Source: an uncultured Alistipes sp. (GTDB taxonomy: Bacteria; Bacteroidota; Bacteroidia; Bacteroidales; Rikenellaceae). Taken from it: a stretch of DNA of 64,000 bases. Below the pieces are notes generated by a model. The model searched no databases. It was not told where the DNA came from and worked only from the letters and a program-made list of their open reading frames with translations. The stretch is from NCBI GenBank assembly GCA_944323075.1, contig CALURC010000016.1:647446-711445 (forward strand), in the 5' to 3' direction. Position 1 is the stretch's first letter, and every line of letters starts with the position of its first letter. Both the position numbers and the translations under genes were made by a program. Below are positions 18,050 to 27,424 of the stretch, in pieces.

Positions 18050-18727
18050 ATGAGAATCCATAAAGAGGGTACAACGATCATTCTATGTGCAGCAATCGCT
18101 TCCGCCTGCATCACAACAGCGGCCATCTTATTGCTTCCCGCTTTAACAGCCTGGATCGTAACCATTGTCGTATGGGGATTTACGCTGTTCATCACTTCGT
18201 TTTTCCGTTGTCCGAACCGAGTGATACGGACAGATGCCGGTGCCGTATTCTCTCCTGCCGACGGGAAGATCGTCGCATTGGAAGAGGTTGAAGAAAACGA
18301 ATATTTCCAGGGTAAACGTATTGTTGTTTCAGTCTTCATGTCGATATGGAATGTCCACATCAACTGGTTTCCAGTAGCCGGCAGAGTCGATTATTTCCGA
18401 CACCATCACGGACTGTTCCTGGTGGCATGGCATCCGAAATCATCCGAAGACAATGAACGGACAACAACCGTTGTCGATATGGGCGGAGAGAAAATCATGT
18501 TCCGGCAAATCGCCGGACTCGTTGCTCGGAGAATTGTCTCTTATGCCCGCGTAGGACATCAGGTAGAACAGAATACGCAGTGCGGATTCATCAAATTCGG
18601 ATCAAGGGTAGACGTTTTCTTACCGCTGGATGCAGACATCCGTGTCAAGCTCGGAGACAAAGTCGTCGGGACCCAAACCCTGATCGCTCGATTGAACCAA
18701 ACAGACAAAACCAGCCAAAGCCAATAG
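18050..18727 (+). CDS. psd: Phosphatidylserine decarboxylase (short, archaeal-type)
   Basis: A 225-residue membrane-associated enzyme producing phosphatidylethanolamine. Two N-terminal hydrophobic segments precede the motif AVFSPADGKIVALEEV and the segment SVFMSIWNVHINWFPVAG. The self-cleavage site is Gly184-Ser185 in CGFIKFGSRVDVF; cleavage would leave a pyruvoyl group on the small chain. The length fits the short form common in Bacteroidota. A TTG start at 17987 would overlap cdsA and is less likely. Confidence 0.94.
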   Translation: MRIHKEGTTIILCAAIASACITTAAILLLPALTAWIVTIVVWGFTLFITSFFRCPNRVIRTDAGAVFSPADGKIVALEEVEENEYFQGKRIVVSVFMSIWNVHINWFPVAGRVDYFRHHHGLFLVAWHPKSSEDNERTTTVVDMGGEKIMFRQIAGLVARRIVSYARVGHQVEQNTQCGFIKFGSRVDVFLPLDADIRVKLGDKVVGTQTLIARLNQTDKTSQSQ

Positions 18728-18766
18728 ATGTTTATTGGTACAGCCAACGACAACACAGACTAGGCC

Positions 18767-19867
18767 ATGTCGAAAATATACCGCTATATCGTCGCTGGAG
18801 CCATCACGGCAATCGTACTCTTTCTTGTGTGGTACTTCAGTGCCGTTGTTGCCTATATTCTGACCTCTGCGGTATTGGCCATGATCGGAAAACCAATGGC
18901 CGACATGCTATGTCGGATCCATATCGGACGAACTAAAATTCCTTTTCCAAAATGGCTTGCTGCATTATGCACACTGTTAACCATCTGGATTGTAATCATC
19001 GGCATTTTTGCTCTTTTCGTCCCGATCGTTTTCAAAAAAATCAATGAATTCTCGGCGCTCGACATTCCTCATATCATCAACTCATTCTACGAGCCTCTCA
19101 TGTCGTTCGAGCACTTCATAAAACACACGTTTGCACTCGACGACAACTCTTTCTCGATCATCAACGCCATCAGTGACCAAATCAAACCGTTATTCGACGT
19201 CAACGTAATAAACGATCTGCTTTCCTCGATAGTCAATACGGTAAGCGATACGGTCATCGCCGCTTTCTCAATCTCATTCATCACCTTTTTCTTTCTAAAA
19301 GAGAGTAGCCTGTTTTACGATATGGTAATCATCATGTTTCCCAAAAAATATGAAGAAAACATTTCACGGGCTCTCAACTCTGCAATGAATCTACTCACCC
19401 GCTATTTTACGGGAATAGTCTTCGAGTCAGCACTGATGACCATCATCGTTTCACTGGGACTTTTGCTGTGGGGACTACCAGGACAGGACGTACTTGTCAT
19501 CGGACTTTTTGTCGGTATTCTGAACGTTATTCCCTATGTGGGCCCGACAATCGGTATTGCAATCGGTATATTTATCGGAGTAACAGGAGGCTATCCCGAC
19601 ATGACTGGATCGGTGACCGCCATCAAGATCGCAGGAACAATCCTCTTCGCTCAAGGTATCGACAACTTTGTACTACAGCCTGTACTCTATTCGAACCGCG
19701 CTAAGGCACACCCTCTCGAAATCTTTTTGGTTATCCTGATAGCAGGATCATTGGCCGGAGTATTAGGTATGCTACTGGCCATACCTGCCTATAACGTAAT
19801 CCGGGTCTTTGCAAAAGAATTTTTCAACAACTTCCGCGTCGTACAAAAACTTACCGAGAAGATATAG
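18767..19867 (+). CDS. AI-2E family transporter (PerM/YdiK-like permease)
   Basis: A 366-residue membrane protein with the family pattern: hydrophobic helices at the N-terminus, a soluble middle part (about 90-150), and a C-terminal membrane core containing NVIPYVGPTIGIAIGIFIG and the end LEIFLVILIAGSLAGVLGML. Members export various small molecules or sodium; the autoinducer-2 role is shown only for some. It follows psd by 39 bases and may be co-transcribed, but no functional link is known. Confidence 0.88.
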   Translation: MSKIYRYIVAGAITAIVLFLVWYFSAVVAYILTSAVLAMIGKPMADMLCRIHIGRTKIPFPKWLAALCTLLTIWIVIIGIFALFVPIVFKKINEFSALDIPHIINSFYEPLMSFEHFIKHTFALDDNSFSIINAISDQIKPLFDVNVINDLLSSIVNTVSDTVIAAFSISFITFFFLKESSLFYDMVIIMFPKKYEENISRALNSAMNLLTRYFTGIVFESALMTIIVSLGLLLWGLPGQDVLVIGLFVGILNVIPYVGPTIGIAIGIFIGVTGGYPDMTGSVTAIKIAGTILFAQGIDNFVLQPVLYSNRAKAHPLEIFLVILIAGSLAGVLGMLLAIPAYNVIRVFAKEFFNNFRVVQKLTEKI

Positions 19868-19901
19868 CGGAAATTCCCTAAAAAAAAGTAAATTTGCTTA
19901 T

Positions 19902-19926
19902 CTGTCGAGATCACTTCTCTCGACAG
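19902..19926 (+). terminator. Stem-loop between the permease and GH43 genes
   Basis: CTGTCGAGA (19902-19910) pairs perfectly with TCTCGACAG (19918-19926), followed by a T-rich but broken run. It could end the upstream transcript or shape the leader of the GH43 gene, whose ATG is only 11 bases downstream. Confidence 0.5.
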
Positions 19927-19937
19927 GTTATTTTATT

Positions 19938-21437
19938 ATGAAAACCCTACTACCCAAACTACTGCTTTCATTTTGTATTATTATCTCGTCATTCTCAGGG
20001 ATACAGGCAAAACCGACAGAAAAAGACGGGCCCGAAACACTGTTATTGGGAGGTGACTATCCCGATCCTTCGATCATTCGCGACGGGGATACCTACTATA
20101 TGGTCCACTCGTCTTTTGAGTATACGCCCGGATTGCTAATTTTCGAATCGAAAAACCTGATCGACTGGACTCCTGTCACCAATGCTCTCCGCCAATATAT
20201 AGGATCAATCTGGGCTCCAGACATAGTCAAGCACGAAAACCGCTGGTATATCTACTTCCCGGCCGTTACTGCCAAAGGTATCACCAACATGGTTGTATGG
20301 GCCGATACCCCACGTGGCCCTTGGAGTGATCCGATCGACCTCAAGATAGGTGGGATTGATCCGGGGCATGCCGTTGACCAAAACGGGAACCGTTTCCTAA
20401 TGATGGATAACGGGATGCTCGTTCCGCTTGCTGTCAACGGATTATCCATAACAGGTCCTGCAAAAAAAGTCTACGACGGTTGGATTTTTCCTGAAGATTG
20501 GAATGTAGAAGGTTTTTGCTTGGAAGGACCCAAAATCAAAAAGATCGGTAAATATTATTATATGCTCTCGGCCGAAGGAGGAACTGCAGGTCCTCCAACC
20601 AGCCACATGGTAGTCGTTGCTCGCGCAGAAAATTTATATGGTCCGTGGGAGAACAGTCCTTACAACCCATTGGTCCACACCTACGACAATGATGAGCACT
20701 GGTGGTCGAAAGGGCATGGCACACTGATCGACACCCCGGAAGGAGATTGGTATGTCGTTTATCACGCCTATGAGCGTGACTTCTACACCTTAGGACGCCA
20801 AACTTTAATAGAACCTGTAGAAATGAATAAAGAAGGTTGGTTCGTCCCCTCTTCCAAAGGTAAACTCAGCAAAAAAGCAAAAAGAGCCTCGCGCAATTTC
20901 TCCGACGATTTTTCCACTAATCGAATTGGAGTCCAATGGCGGTTTCACGGAGCTTATACACATCCCGATTTCCGTTATGAGCACAATGCTCTAGTACTTC
21001 AAGCGCAAGGAGATTCTCCGGCAGATGCGTCCTCTCTATTCTTCTTGACTGGCGATCACGCTTACGAAATGGAGATAGAAACCACATGCAGCGACAAGGC
21101 TTCAGCGGGACTCATTCTTTTTTACAATCCTAAATTATACGCCGGAATCGGAACACAACAAGGTCAGATCGTATTCCATCTACTCGGCCGCAGTCAGACA
21201 TTCGACATACCAGCAACCTCACACCGCATATGGTTTCGACTGAGAAATGATTGCCACATCGTTTCAGCATGGTATAGTTTCGACGGGAAACAATGGATAA
21301 AAATACCAAAAGCATGTGACACGTCGGGATACCACCACAACATGGCTGAAGGATTTATGAGTCTTCAACCCGGTATTTATGCAGCTGGTGAGGGCGAGGT
21401 CGCTTTCCGCAATTTCAAGTACACACGAATTGAATAG
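19938..21437 (+). CDS. Glycoside hydrolase family 43 protein, secreted
   Basis: A 499-residue protein with a signal peptide (likely cut after GIQA). The five-bladed propeller of GH43 is evident: DYPDPSIIRDGDTYYMVHSS with the base Asp, SIWAPDIV with the pKa-setting Asp, and FCLEGPKI with the acid Glu. A C-terminal beta-sandwich (from about residue 310, NFSDDFSTNRIG onward) is like the module of GH43 xylosidases. Likely substrates are arabinose- or xylose-containing plant polysaccharides; specificity cannot be read. The start at 19938 follows from the signal peptide; an in-frame ATG at 19809 would lie inside the permease gene. Confidence 0.9.
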   Translation: MKTLLPKLLLSFCIIISSFSGIQAKPTEKDGPETLLLGGDYPDPSIIRDGDTYYMVHSSFEYTPGLLIFESKNLIDWTPVTNALRQYIGSIWAPDIVKHENRWYIYFPAVTAKGITNMVVWADTPRGPWSDPIDLKIGGIDPGHAVDQNGNRFLMMDNGMLVPLAVNGLSITGPAKKVYDGWIFPEDWNVEGFCLEGPKIKKIGKYYYMLSAEGGTAGPPTSHMVVVARAENLYGPWENSPYNPLVHTYDNDEHWWSKGHGTLIDTPEGDWYVVYHAYERDFYTLGRQTLIEPVEMNKEGWFVPSSKGKLSKKAKRASRNFSDDFSTNRIGVQWRFHGAYTHPDFRYEHNALVLQAQGDSPADASSLFFLTGDHAYEMEIETTCSDKASAGLILFYNPKLYAGIGTQQGQIVFHLLGRSQTFDIPATSHRIWFRLRNDCHIVSAWYSFDGKQWIKIPKACDTSGYHHNMAEGFMSLQPGIYAAGEGEVAFRNFKYTRIE

Positions 21438-21494
21438 CGAATATAAAATCAAGACGACACACGACTATACCTAAAATCTTATAACTTAATAGCT

Positions 21495-22922
21495 ATGAAA
21501 AAACTGTTCCTATTTACCGCCTGTATATTTGCGGCAGCAACTCTCTCCGCAAAAGTACAACTTCCCGCTCTGTTGCAGGACAACATGGTGTTACAACAAC
21601 AAACTGAAGCAAATCTGTGGGGAAAAGCCGATCCGCAGAAAAAAATTACCATAACTACCTCTTGGGACAAGAAAAAATACAACACTCAGGCCGATGAAAA
21701 CGGTGCATGGAAAGTGGCTGTATCAACCCCCGTTGCCGGAGGCCCCTATTCGATCACGATCAGCGACGGCGAAAAAGTCGAACTGAACAACGTCATGATC
21801 GGCGAGGTGTGGATCTGCTCCGGACAATCGAACATGCAGATGCCCGTAGCCGGATTCGGAGGACAACCGGTAGCCGGTTCAAATGATGCGATCCTCGGAG
21901 GAGCCAAAGATAAAAACATCCGGATGTTTACCGTAAAACGCGAAGTCAGCCAGACACCGCTCGACGACTGCCACACCGATACCGGATGGAGAGAAGCCTC
22001 GACACAAAGTATCGCGGAGTTCAGTGCGACGGGCTACTTCTTCGGAAAAAATCTGTATGACGTATTGAACATACCGATCGGCCTAATCGAAGCCGACTGG
22101 GGTGGAACCTGTATCGAAGCCTGGATGTCGGAAGAGTCGGCCAAAAAGGTAAACCCGGACCAGACCCGGGACATGCAGTGGGGAGAGGCCAACCAGACAG
22201 CCCGGCTTTTTAACGCCATGATTCATCCGCTGATCAACTATACGGCAAAAGGATTTATTTGGTATCAGGGCGAATCCAATCTGCACATGAGGACCATTCC
22301 CTATTACTCGCAATTCATGCAGGAGATGGTTTCGCTGTGGCGCAACCTGTGGGGCGATGACACGATGCCTTTTTACTTCGTTCAGATCGCACCTCACCAA
22401 TATTGGGGAACAGATCAGTTCGATGTTCCTTTGATCGTAGAACAACAACTCGATGCAACGGATAAAATTCCCTACTCAGGAATGGCGGCAACGACCGACA
22501 TCGGCGACAAGGTCTGCATCCACCCTTCGGACAAACCCACTGTCGGCAAACGGCTGGCCCTGCTCGCACTGAAAGAGACCTACAAACAGGGAGGAATCGT
22601 AGCACACAGTCCCCGTTTCAAAGAGGCCCGTTTCGAAAACGGAAAAGCTTATGTCACCTTTACCAGCGATGCGACTCTGGGACCCGACTACACGGGACGC
22701 ATCCTCGGATTTGAAATCGCCGGTGCGGACAAGGTTTTCATTCCGGCTCATGCCGAATTCGTCCCCGGCAAGCAGGAGATCGTCGTCAGCTCGGAAATTG
22801 TAGCAGAACCCGTAGCCGTACGTTACGCCTTCCGCAACGTTCCCAAAGCTGCCGAACTCTATAATTGCGGCGGACTGCCGGCCTTCCCATTCCGGACAGA
22901 TACGTGGGACGACGCAAGATAA
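21495..22922 (+). CDS. Sialate O-acetylesterase-like SGNH esterase
   Basis: A 475-residue secreted protein (signal peptide ending near LSAK). The esterase core shows GQSNMQMP with catalytic Ser112, the block FIWYQGESN, and a late CIHPSDK that would give the His of the triad. An N-terminal beta domain (LQDNMVLQQ...) is typical of the family. These enzymes remove O-acetyl groups from sialic acids or from xylan and other sugars. Placed 57 bases after a GH43 gene, a role in deacetylating the same glycan is a reasonable inference. Confidence 0.9.
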   Translation: MKKLFLFTACIFAAATLSAKVQLPALLQDNMVLQQQTEANLWGKADPQKKITITTSWDKKKYNTQADENGAWKVAVSTPVAGGPYSITISDGEKVELNNVMIGEVWICSGQSNMQMPVAGFGGQPVAGSNDAILGGAKDKNIRMFTVKREVSQTPLDDCHTDTGWREASTQSIAEFSATGYFFGKNLYDVLNIPIGLIEADWGGTCIEAWMSEESAKKVNPDQTRDMQWGEANQTARLFNAMIHPLINYTAKGFIWYQGESNLHMRTIPYYSQFMQEMVSLWRNLWGDDTMPFYFVQIAPHQYWGTDQFDVPLIVEQQLDATDKIPYSGMAATTDIGDKVCIHPSDKPTVGKRLALLALKETYKQGGIVAHSPRFKEARFENGKAYVTFTSDATLGPDYTGRILGFEIAGADKVFIPAHAEFVPGKQEIVVSSEIVAEPVAVRYAFRNVPKAAELYNCGGLPAFPFRTDTWDDAR

Positions 22923-22947
22923 AAACCAACAAAGTATATTATAAATA

Positions 22948-22985
22948 AAAAGAAGAGGACACTCGTGAAGGTGTCCTCTTCTTTT
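22948..22985. terminator. Bidirectional terminator between esterase and fabI
   Basis: Perfect stem of 15 bases: 22948-22962 with 22971-22985, an 8-base loop, and A/T runs on both sides. It serves the convergent esterase and fabI genes. Confidence 0.9.
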
Positions 22986-23012
22986 TATCTTCAAACTATT
23001 CTGTTCGAAATA

Positions 23013-23864
23013 TTATTCCCGCTTAGAAATATCGCGATACTCAACTTCGAGACCTTTCTCATAAAGTTTCATTGCACGACGGCTCATACCCATGCTCGAA
23101 AAACCTCCGTCGTGGAACAGATTCTGCATTGTTACCTTGCGAGTCAAATCCGAGAAGAGCGTCAACACATAACCTGCGCAATCATCAGCCGTCGCATTTC
23201 CCAGCGGCGAGGTACGATCCGCGAAATCCATCAAATCACTCATCCCCAACACGCCTTTACCAGCCGTTGTCGGAGTCGGCGACTGCGACACGGTATTGAT
23301 ACGGACATGTTTTTCCCGGCCATAGATATAACCGAAACTACGGGCGATAGACTCCAACAGCGCTTTGGCATCGGCCATATCGTTATAACCGTACAGCGTA
23401 CGTTGTGCAGCGATATAGGAGAGTGCCACGATAGAAGCCCAATCGTTCAGTGCATCCTTTTTGCGGGCCACCTGAATCACCTTATGAAACGAAATTGCAG
23501 ATATATCAAGCGTTTTGGCCAAATAATCGTAATCCAGATCGTCGTAAGTACGTCCTTTACGAACATTCAATGACATACCGATCGAATGCAGAATGAAGTC
23601 GAACTTTCCGCCGAAGTGCTCCATCGTCTTATCGATTAGATTTTCGAGATCGGAAACGCTCGTTGCATCGGCCGGAACGACTATTGCATTACAAGCCTCT
23701 GCCAAACGATCGATGGTGCCCATACGAATAGATACCGGAGTATTGGTCAATACTATCTCCGCACCCTCTTCAACTGCCCGTTGAGCCACTTTCCATGCGA
23801 TCGAATCTTCGTTCAGGGCTCCGAAAATCAAGCCCTTTTTCCCTTTTAATAAATTATACGCCAT
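23013..23864 (-). CDS. fabI: Enoyl-[acyl-carrier-protein] reductase FabI
   Basis: A 283-residue short-chain dehydrogenase-like enzyme that catalyses the last reduction of each fatty-acid elongation round with NADH. The nucleotide site at the start (GLIFGALNEDSIAW) and the FabI active-site pattern are present: a first Tyr in ALSYIAAQR and the YNDMADAK pair of catalytic Tyr and Lys. It stands alone on the minus strand with its own -7 element and shares a terminator with the esterase gene. Confidence 0.96.
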   Translation of the reverse strand: MAYNLLKGKKGLIFGALNEDSIAWKVAQRAVEEGAEIVLTNTPVSIRMGTIDRLAEACNAIVVPADATSVSDLENLIDKTMEHFGGKFDFILHSIGMSLNVRKGRTYDDLDYDYLAKTLDISAISFHKVIQVARKKDALNDWASIVALSYIAAQRTLYGYNDMADAKALLESIARSFGYIYGREKHVRINTVSQSPTPTTAGKGVLGMSDLMDFADRTSPLGNATADDCAGYVLTLFSDLTRKVTMQNLFHDGGFSSMGMSRRAMKLYEKGLEVEYRDISKRE

Positions 23865-23888
23865 TTTTTCATTTTATTAATGCGGGGG

Positions 23889-23896
23889 CAAAGGTA
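23889..23896 (-). promoter_or_regulatory. -7 element of fabI
   Basis: Reads TACCTTTG on the minus strand, 24 bases upstream of the fabI ATG. Confidence 0.6.
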
Positions 23897-24121
23897 GTGT
23901 AAATCCGGTTATCTGCAAATCGAGACATTCGATCTATCGATGCAGCTCCTTTTTATAAAACATTCCCCCAGACCAATCGACATGCACCGGACTGACAAAA
24001 TTTTAGGCAGGCGACCACTATAGTCCAATAAACATCTGACATGCACAAAAAAATACGGGCAACTTCTCGTCCCGTATCAAATACCTACATTGTTGATTAT
24101 CTCTTTCTAAGAACAGGGCTC

Positions 24122-25006
24122 TTACTGCGGCACGAAACGATAAGTTATCGTTCCCGACTGTTTATCCCTGTTTGGATCGACGTTAAACGTAGAATTGCGT
24201 GCCGCGCGAACTGCAGAATCGTTTATACAGGTACTTCCCGACCCCTCTTTGACCGATGCCGACGTCACCTTACCGTTACGGTTAACCGTTATGCTGACAA
24301 CTACCCGTCCACTTCCTTCACACAAATATGCAGGGATGAATAACGACACATCTCGCCGTCCCGGCAAATCATATTCGACCAGCACGTTTCCCTGCTGCTT
24401 CACACCGCTCTCCTGCTCCCCCTCTTTTGCTTCCCGTTGAGCCTTGTGACGATCGATCATCTCCTGCTCCTCGCGACGCCCCTTTTCAAACGCCTCACGA
24501 GAAGCCCGAAGACGACTCGCTACCGCTGCTGCCTCCTCGTCGAGACTCTCCTGAAAATCAGATTCGGATTCTGATGCCTCCTGAGATGATTCATCCCATC
24601 GCCCCACAGACTCTGCTCCACCATGTACATCGGAAACCCGATTACGCAACGGTGTGCTCTCCTCCTCTTCCTCCTGCTGCAACTGTTGATTCAGCCGTTC
24701 TTCTTCCATCAGCTGCTGCTGAAGCTCAGTTAAGTCGACATACAACGTATTATCGTATTTTTGATTATTCAGCACAATCTTGGTCGAAACGAAAACAATA
24801 CCAAACGCAAGATAGGCAATTACCATACAACACAACCCGACACGATGCTCATAGATCCACGTTCCGATATCAAACGGACGATGCTCAAACGGGAGTCTCA
24901 TCTGCTGCGGGCGCCGTCCACCTTTGGGCGGTACTCGTCGCGGTGCGGATCCTGCTTTAGGTACGCTTCTCGATTCTGCTGGGTTCGACTGATTTGATTC
25001 TCGCAT
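24122..25006 (-). CDS. TonB-like energy transducer protein
   Basis: A 294-residue protein with a basic cytoplasmic N-terminus, one membrane helix near residues 58-75 (GLCCMVIAYLAFGIVFV), a long Glu/Gln/Arg-rich middle part likely to be helical and to span the periplasm, and a TonB C-terminal domain (VVVSITVNRNGKVTSASVKE, ending in TITYRFVP). It may pass proton-motive force to outer-membrane transporters; the charged helical middle also resembles TolA. The start at 25006 is chosen because the -7 element at 25028-25035 puts the transcription start downstream of an earlier ATG at 25057; a GAAAGG lies just before it. Confidence 0.85.
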   Translation of the reverse strand: MRESNQSNPAESRSVPKAGSAPRRVPPKGGRRPQQMRLPFEHRPFDIGTWIYEHRVGLCCMVIAYLAFGIVFVSTKIVLNNQKYDNTLYVDLTELQQQLMEEERLNQQLQQEEEEESTPLRNRVSDVHGGAESVGRWDESSQEASESESDFQESLDEEAAAVASRLRASREAFEKGRREEQEMIDRHKAQREAKEGEQESGVKQQGNVLVEYDLPGRRDVSLFIPAYLCEGSGRVVVSITVNRNGKVTSASVKEGSGSTCINDSAVRAARNSTFNVDPNRDKQSGTITYRFVPQ

Positions 25007-25027
25007 CCTTTCTCGATAAAAACCGAA

Positions 25028-25035
25028 CAAAAGTA
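25028..25035 (-). promoter_or_regulatory. -7 element of the TonB-like gene
   Basis: Reads TACTTTTG on the minus strand, 21 bases before the chosen ATG at 25006. Confidence 0.55.
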
Positions 25036-25056
25036 CGATTTCTTTCAAAAAATTCA

Positions 25057-25064
25057 TACCTTTG
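25057..25064 (+). promoter_or_regulatory. -7 element of lpxC/fabZ
   Basis: TACCTTTG on the plus strand, 26 bases before the preferred lpxC ATG. It is back to back with the TonB-like promoter; the two -7 elements are about 20 bases apart, so the polymerases would compete. Confidence 0.6.
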
Positions 25065-25090
25065 CACGTAAAATAATGTTTTTAACACGT

Positions 25091-26479
25091 ATGTCTCTAA
25101 AACAGAAAACCTTAAATACACCCATATCCTTTCAGGGGAAAGGTCTGCACACCGGACTTAATGTAATGATGACGGTCAATCCCGCAGAACCGGGATTCGG
25201 GATCAAATTCAGACGAATCGATTTAGAAGGAGCTCCTGTTGTTGAAGCTCTCGCAGATTACGTCACCGATACCTCCCGTGGAACTACTATCGAAAAAAGA
25301 GGTACCCGAATCAGCACGATCGAACATATCATGGCAGCCTTGTGGGGTTGCGGTGTCGATAATGCCCTGATCGATATCAATGCTCCTGAAACGCCGATCA
25401 TGGACGGTTCCGCACGGGAATACGTCGAAGCTATCCTCGCTGCAGGTCTGACCGAACAGGATGCCGACCGCGAATATTATGCCGTACGGGAAAAAACAGT
25501 AGTGGCAGTCCCTGAACGTGGTGTTGAGATTGTTGTCTATCCAGATGACGACTTCTCAGTGAACGTCAATGTCGACTTCAACTCAAAAATCATTGGAAAC
25601 CAATATGCTCGGCTCGACTCTATCGACCAGTTTGCCGAACAGATCGCCCCATGCCGTACATTTGTGTTTCTGCACGAGCTGGAACCACTGATTTCTCATA
25701 ATCTGATCAAAGGCGGTGATCTGGACAATGCTATCGTAATCGTTGAAAACAAGATTTCCAACGAAGAACTCGACCGGCTTTCCAAATTGTTTAACAAGAA
25801 AGATGTTCAGGTCAACGAAGGATACCTCAACAACATCCAATTGCGGTTTCCCAATGAACCCTCGCGCCACAAGCTGCTGGACATGATCGGAGATTTGGCT
25901 CTGATCGGTGTGCGCATCAAAGGCCGTGTGGTAGCCTACCGACCGGGACATTCTGCCAATACTCAGTTGGCTCGCACCATTCGCAAAAATATCAAACGGG
26001 ATGCATCGCGACCGAAATTCCATTTCGATCCCAACATCGAACCGCTGTATGATATAAACAAAATCCGCAAACTTCTTCCGCACCGTCCACCATTCCTATT
26101 GGTTGACAAAATCATCCATCTCGACAGCCAAAACGTCGTAGGAATCAAAAACGTCACGATGAACGAGCCTTTCTTTGTCGGACACTTCCCGAACGAACCG
26201 GTTATGCCCGGAGTTTTGATTATCGAAGCAATGGCACAATGCGGAGGCATCCTTGCGTTGAGCAGTGTTCCCGATCCGGAAAACTATTCGACCTATTTCT
26301 TGAAAATAGACGGTGTCAAATTCCGCGACAAAGTGGTTCCCGGTGACACCCTACAGTTCGAGCTCCGGCTCTCCGAACCGATCCGGAGAGGAATCGTTGT
26401 CATGGAAGCAAAGGCATTCGTAGGCAATAAATTCACGACGGAAGCCATGCTGATGGCACAGATTGTCCACAATAAATAA
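25091..26479 (+). CDS. lpxC/fabZ: Bifunctional LpxC deacetylase / FabZ dehydratase
   Basis: A 462-residue fusion. The LpxC part (about 1-300) removes the acetyl group from UDP-3-O-acyl-GlcNAc, the committed step of lipid A synthesis; zinc ligands are visible in STIEHIMAAL and HKLLDMIGDLAL. The FabZ part (about 315-460) is the 3-hydroxyacyl-ACP dehydratase of fatty-acid synthesis, with LLPHRPPFLLVDKI and GHFPNEPVMPGVLIIEAMAQ. The fusion is established in Bacteroidota and joins two enzymes that compete for the same acyl-ACP pool. An ATG 15 bases upstream (25076) is an alternative start. Confidence 0.96.
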   Translation: MSLKQKTLNTPISFQGKGLHTGLNVMMTVNPAEPGFGIKFRRIDLEGAPVVEALADYVTDTSRGTTIEKRGTRISTIEHIMAALWGCGVDNALIDINAPETPIMDGSAREYVEAILAAGLTEQDADREYYAVREKTVVAVPERGVEIVVYPDDDFSVNVNVDFNSKIIGNQYARLDSIDQFAEQIAPCRTFVFLHELEPLISHNLIKGGDLDNAIVIVENKISNEELDRLSKLFNKKDVQVNEGYLNNIQLRFPNEPSRHKLLDMIGDLALIGVRIKGRVVAYRPGHSANTQLARTIRKNIKRDASRPKFHFDPNIEPLYDINKIRKLLPHRPPFLLVDKIIHLDSQNVVGIKNVTMNEPFFVGHFPNEPVMPGVLIIEAMAQCGGILALSSVPDPENYSTYFLKIDGVKFRDKVVPGDTLQFELRLSEPIRRGIVVMEAKAFVGNKFTTEAMLMAQIVHNK

Positions 26480-26534
26480 TCGGCACATACAACACACACA
26501 ATATCGACACAGTAAAAACTACACTTTTGCAGCT

Positions 26535-27338
26535 ATGATAAGCAAATTGGCACAGGTCTCCGAAATGGCACAAATTGGTGAAGATGTCATTATCGAACCT
26601 TTCTCTTATATCGCAGGCGATGTCGTAATCGGAAGCGGCTGTCACATCGGTCCGGGCGCTGTAGTTCTGGATGGAGCCCGCATCGGGAAAAACTGTAAAA
26701 TCCACACATCGGCCGTAGTTGCCGGAGTCCCTCAGGACCTGAAATTCAAAGGCGAATATACAACCGTCGAAATCGGGGACAACACAACAATCCGTGAATG
26801 TGCTACCGTCAATCGGGGTACTGCGGCTAAAGGCGTTACCCGCGTCGGAAGCAACACCCTGATTATGGCCTATGCCCATGTAGGACACGACTGTACCGTG
26901 GGGAATAATTGCGTTATCGTCAATGGTGTGTCGCTCGCAGGTGAAGTCGAAGTTCAGGATTGGGCTATCCTCGGCGGCCACACGGCAGTGCATCAGTTCT
27001 GCAGAATTGGAGCTCATGCCATGCTCGGCGGAGGATCTTTGGTCAGCAAGGATGTGCCTCCTTTCGTTAAGGCTGCACACAATCCGCTATCATTCGTCGG
27101 AGCCAACTTCATCGGCCTGCGCCGTAGAGGTTTCACAGCAGAAAAGATCCATGAAATACAGGAACTTTTCCGGATTCTGTTCCAATCGGGATATAATTAT
27201 ACGAAAGCTTGTGAAATTGCCGAAAATCAAATCGCACCCTCTCCGGAACGCGATATGGTACTCGACTTCATCCGCAGTTCGAAACGAGGTATTCTGAAAC
27301 CCTATAATCCGAAAAAAAGCAGCGACGAAGTCGAATAA
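26535..27338 (+). CDS. lpxA: Acyl-ACP--UDP-N-acetylglucosamine O-acyltransferase
   Basis: A 267-residue left-handed beta-helix enzyme, the first step of lipid A synthesis. Hexapeptide repeats run from about residue 10 to 185 (for example VVIGSGCHIGPGAVV and IRECATVNRGT), and the catalytic His lies in LIMAYAHVGHDC. The C-terminal helical part follows from NPLSFVGANFIGLRRRGF. It begins 55 bases after lpxC/fabZ; a TTG start at 26463 would overlap that gene and is unlikely. Confidence 0.96.
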   Translation: MISKLAQVSEMAQIGEDVIIEPFSYIAGDVVIGSGCHIGPGAVVLDGARIGKNCKIHTSAVVAGVPQDLKFKGEYTTVEIGDNTTIRECATVNRGTAAKGVTRVGSNTLIMAYAHVGHDCTVGNNCVIVNGVSLAGEVEVQDWAILGGHTAVHQFCRIGAHAMLGGGSLVSKDVPPFVKAAHNPLSFVGANFIGLRRRGFTAEKIHEIQELFRILFQSGYNYTKACEIAENQIAPSPERDMVLDFIRSSKRGILKPYNPKKSSDEVE

Positions 27339-27380
27339 TGAACCACTAAAAACGAAAACAACGGATTTTCGAAATTTTAT

Positions 27381-27411
27381 TTTGTTTTTTGAAAAATCCG
27401 GTATATATTTG
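27381..27411 (+). promoter_or_regulatory. Promoter of rimP-nusA-infB (TTTG-N19-TATATTTG)
   Basis: TTTG at 27381-27384 and TATATTTG at 27404-27411 with exactly 19 bases between, a full match to the Bacteroidota promoter. The transcript would start near 27418. An inverted repeat (CGGATTTTC 27362-27370 with GAAAAATCCG 27391-27400) overlaps the -33 box and may be the end of the lpxA transcript or a binding site. Confidence 0.75.
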
Positions 27412-27424
27412 CGAACGAATGAAA

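Noticed and set aside
26433-27080. 215-codon open frame on the minus strand across lpxA
   Set aside because: It is antisense to a certain gene, lacks a start signal and has no recognisable protein pattern.
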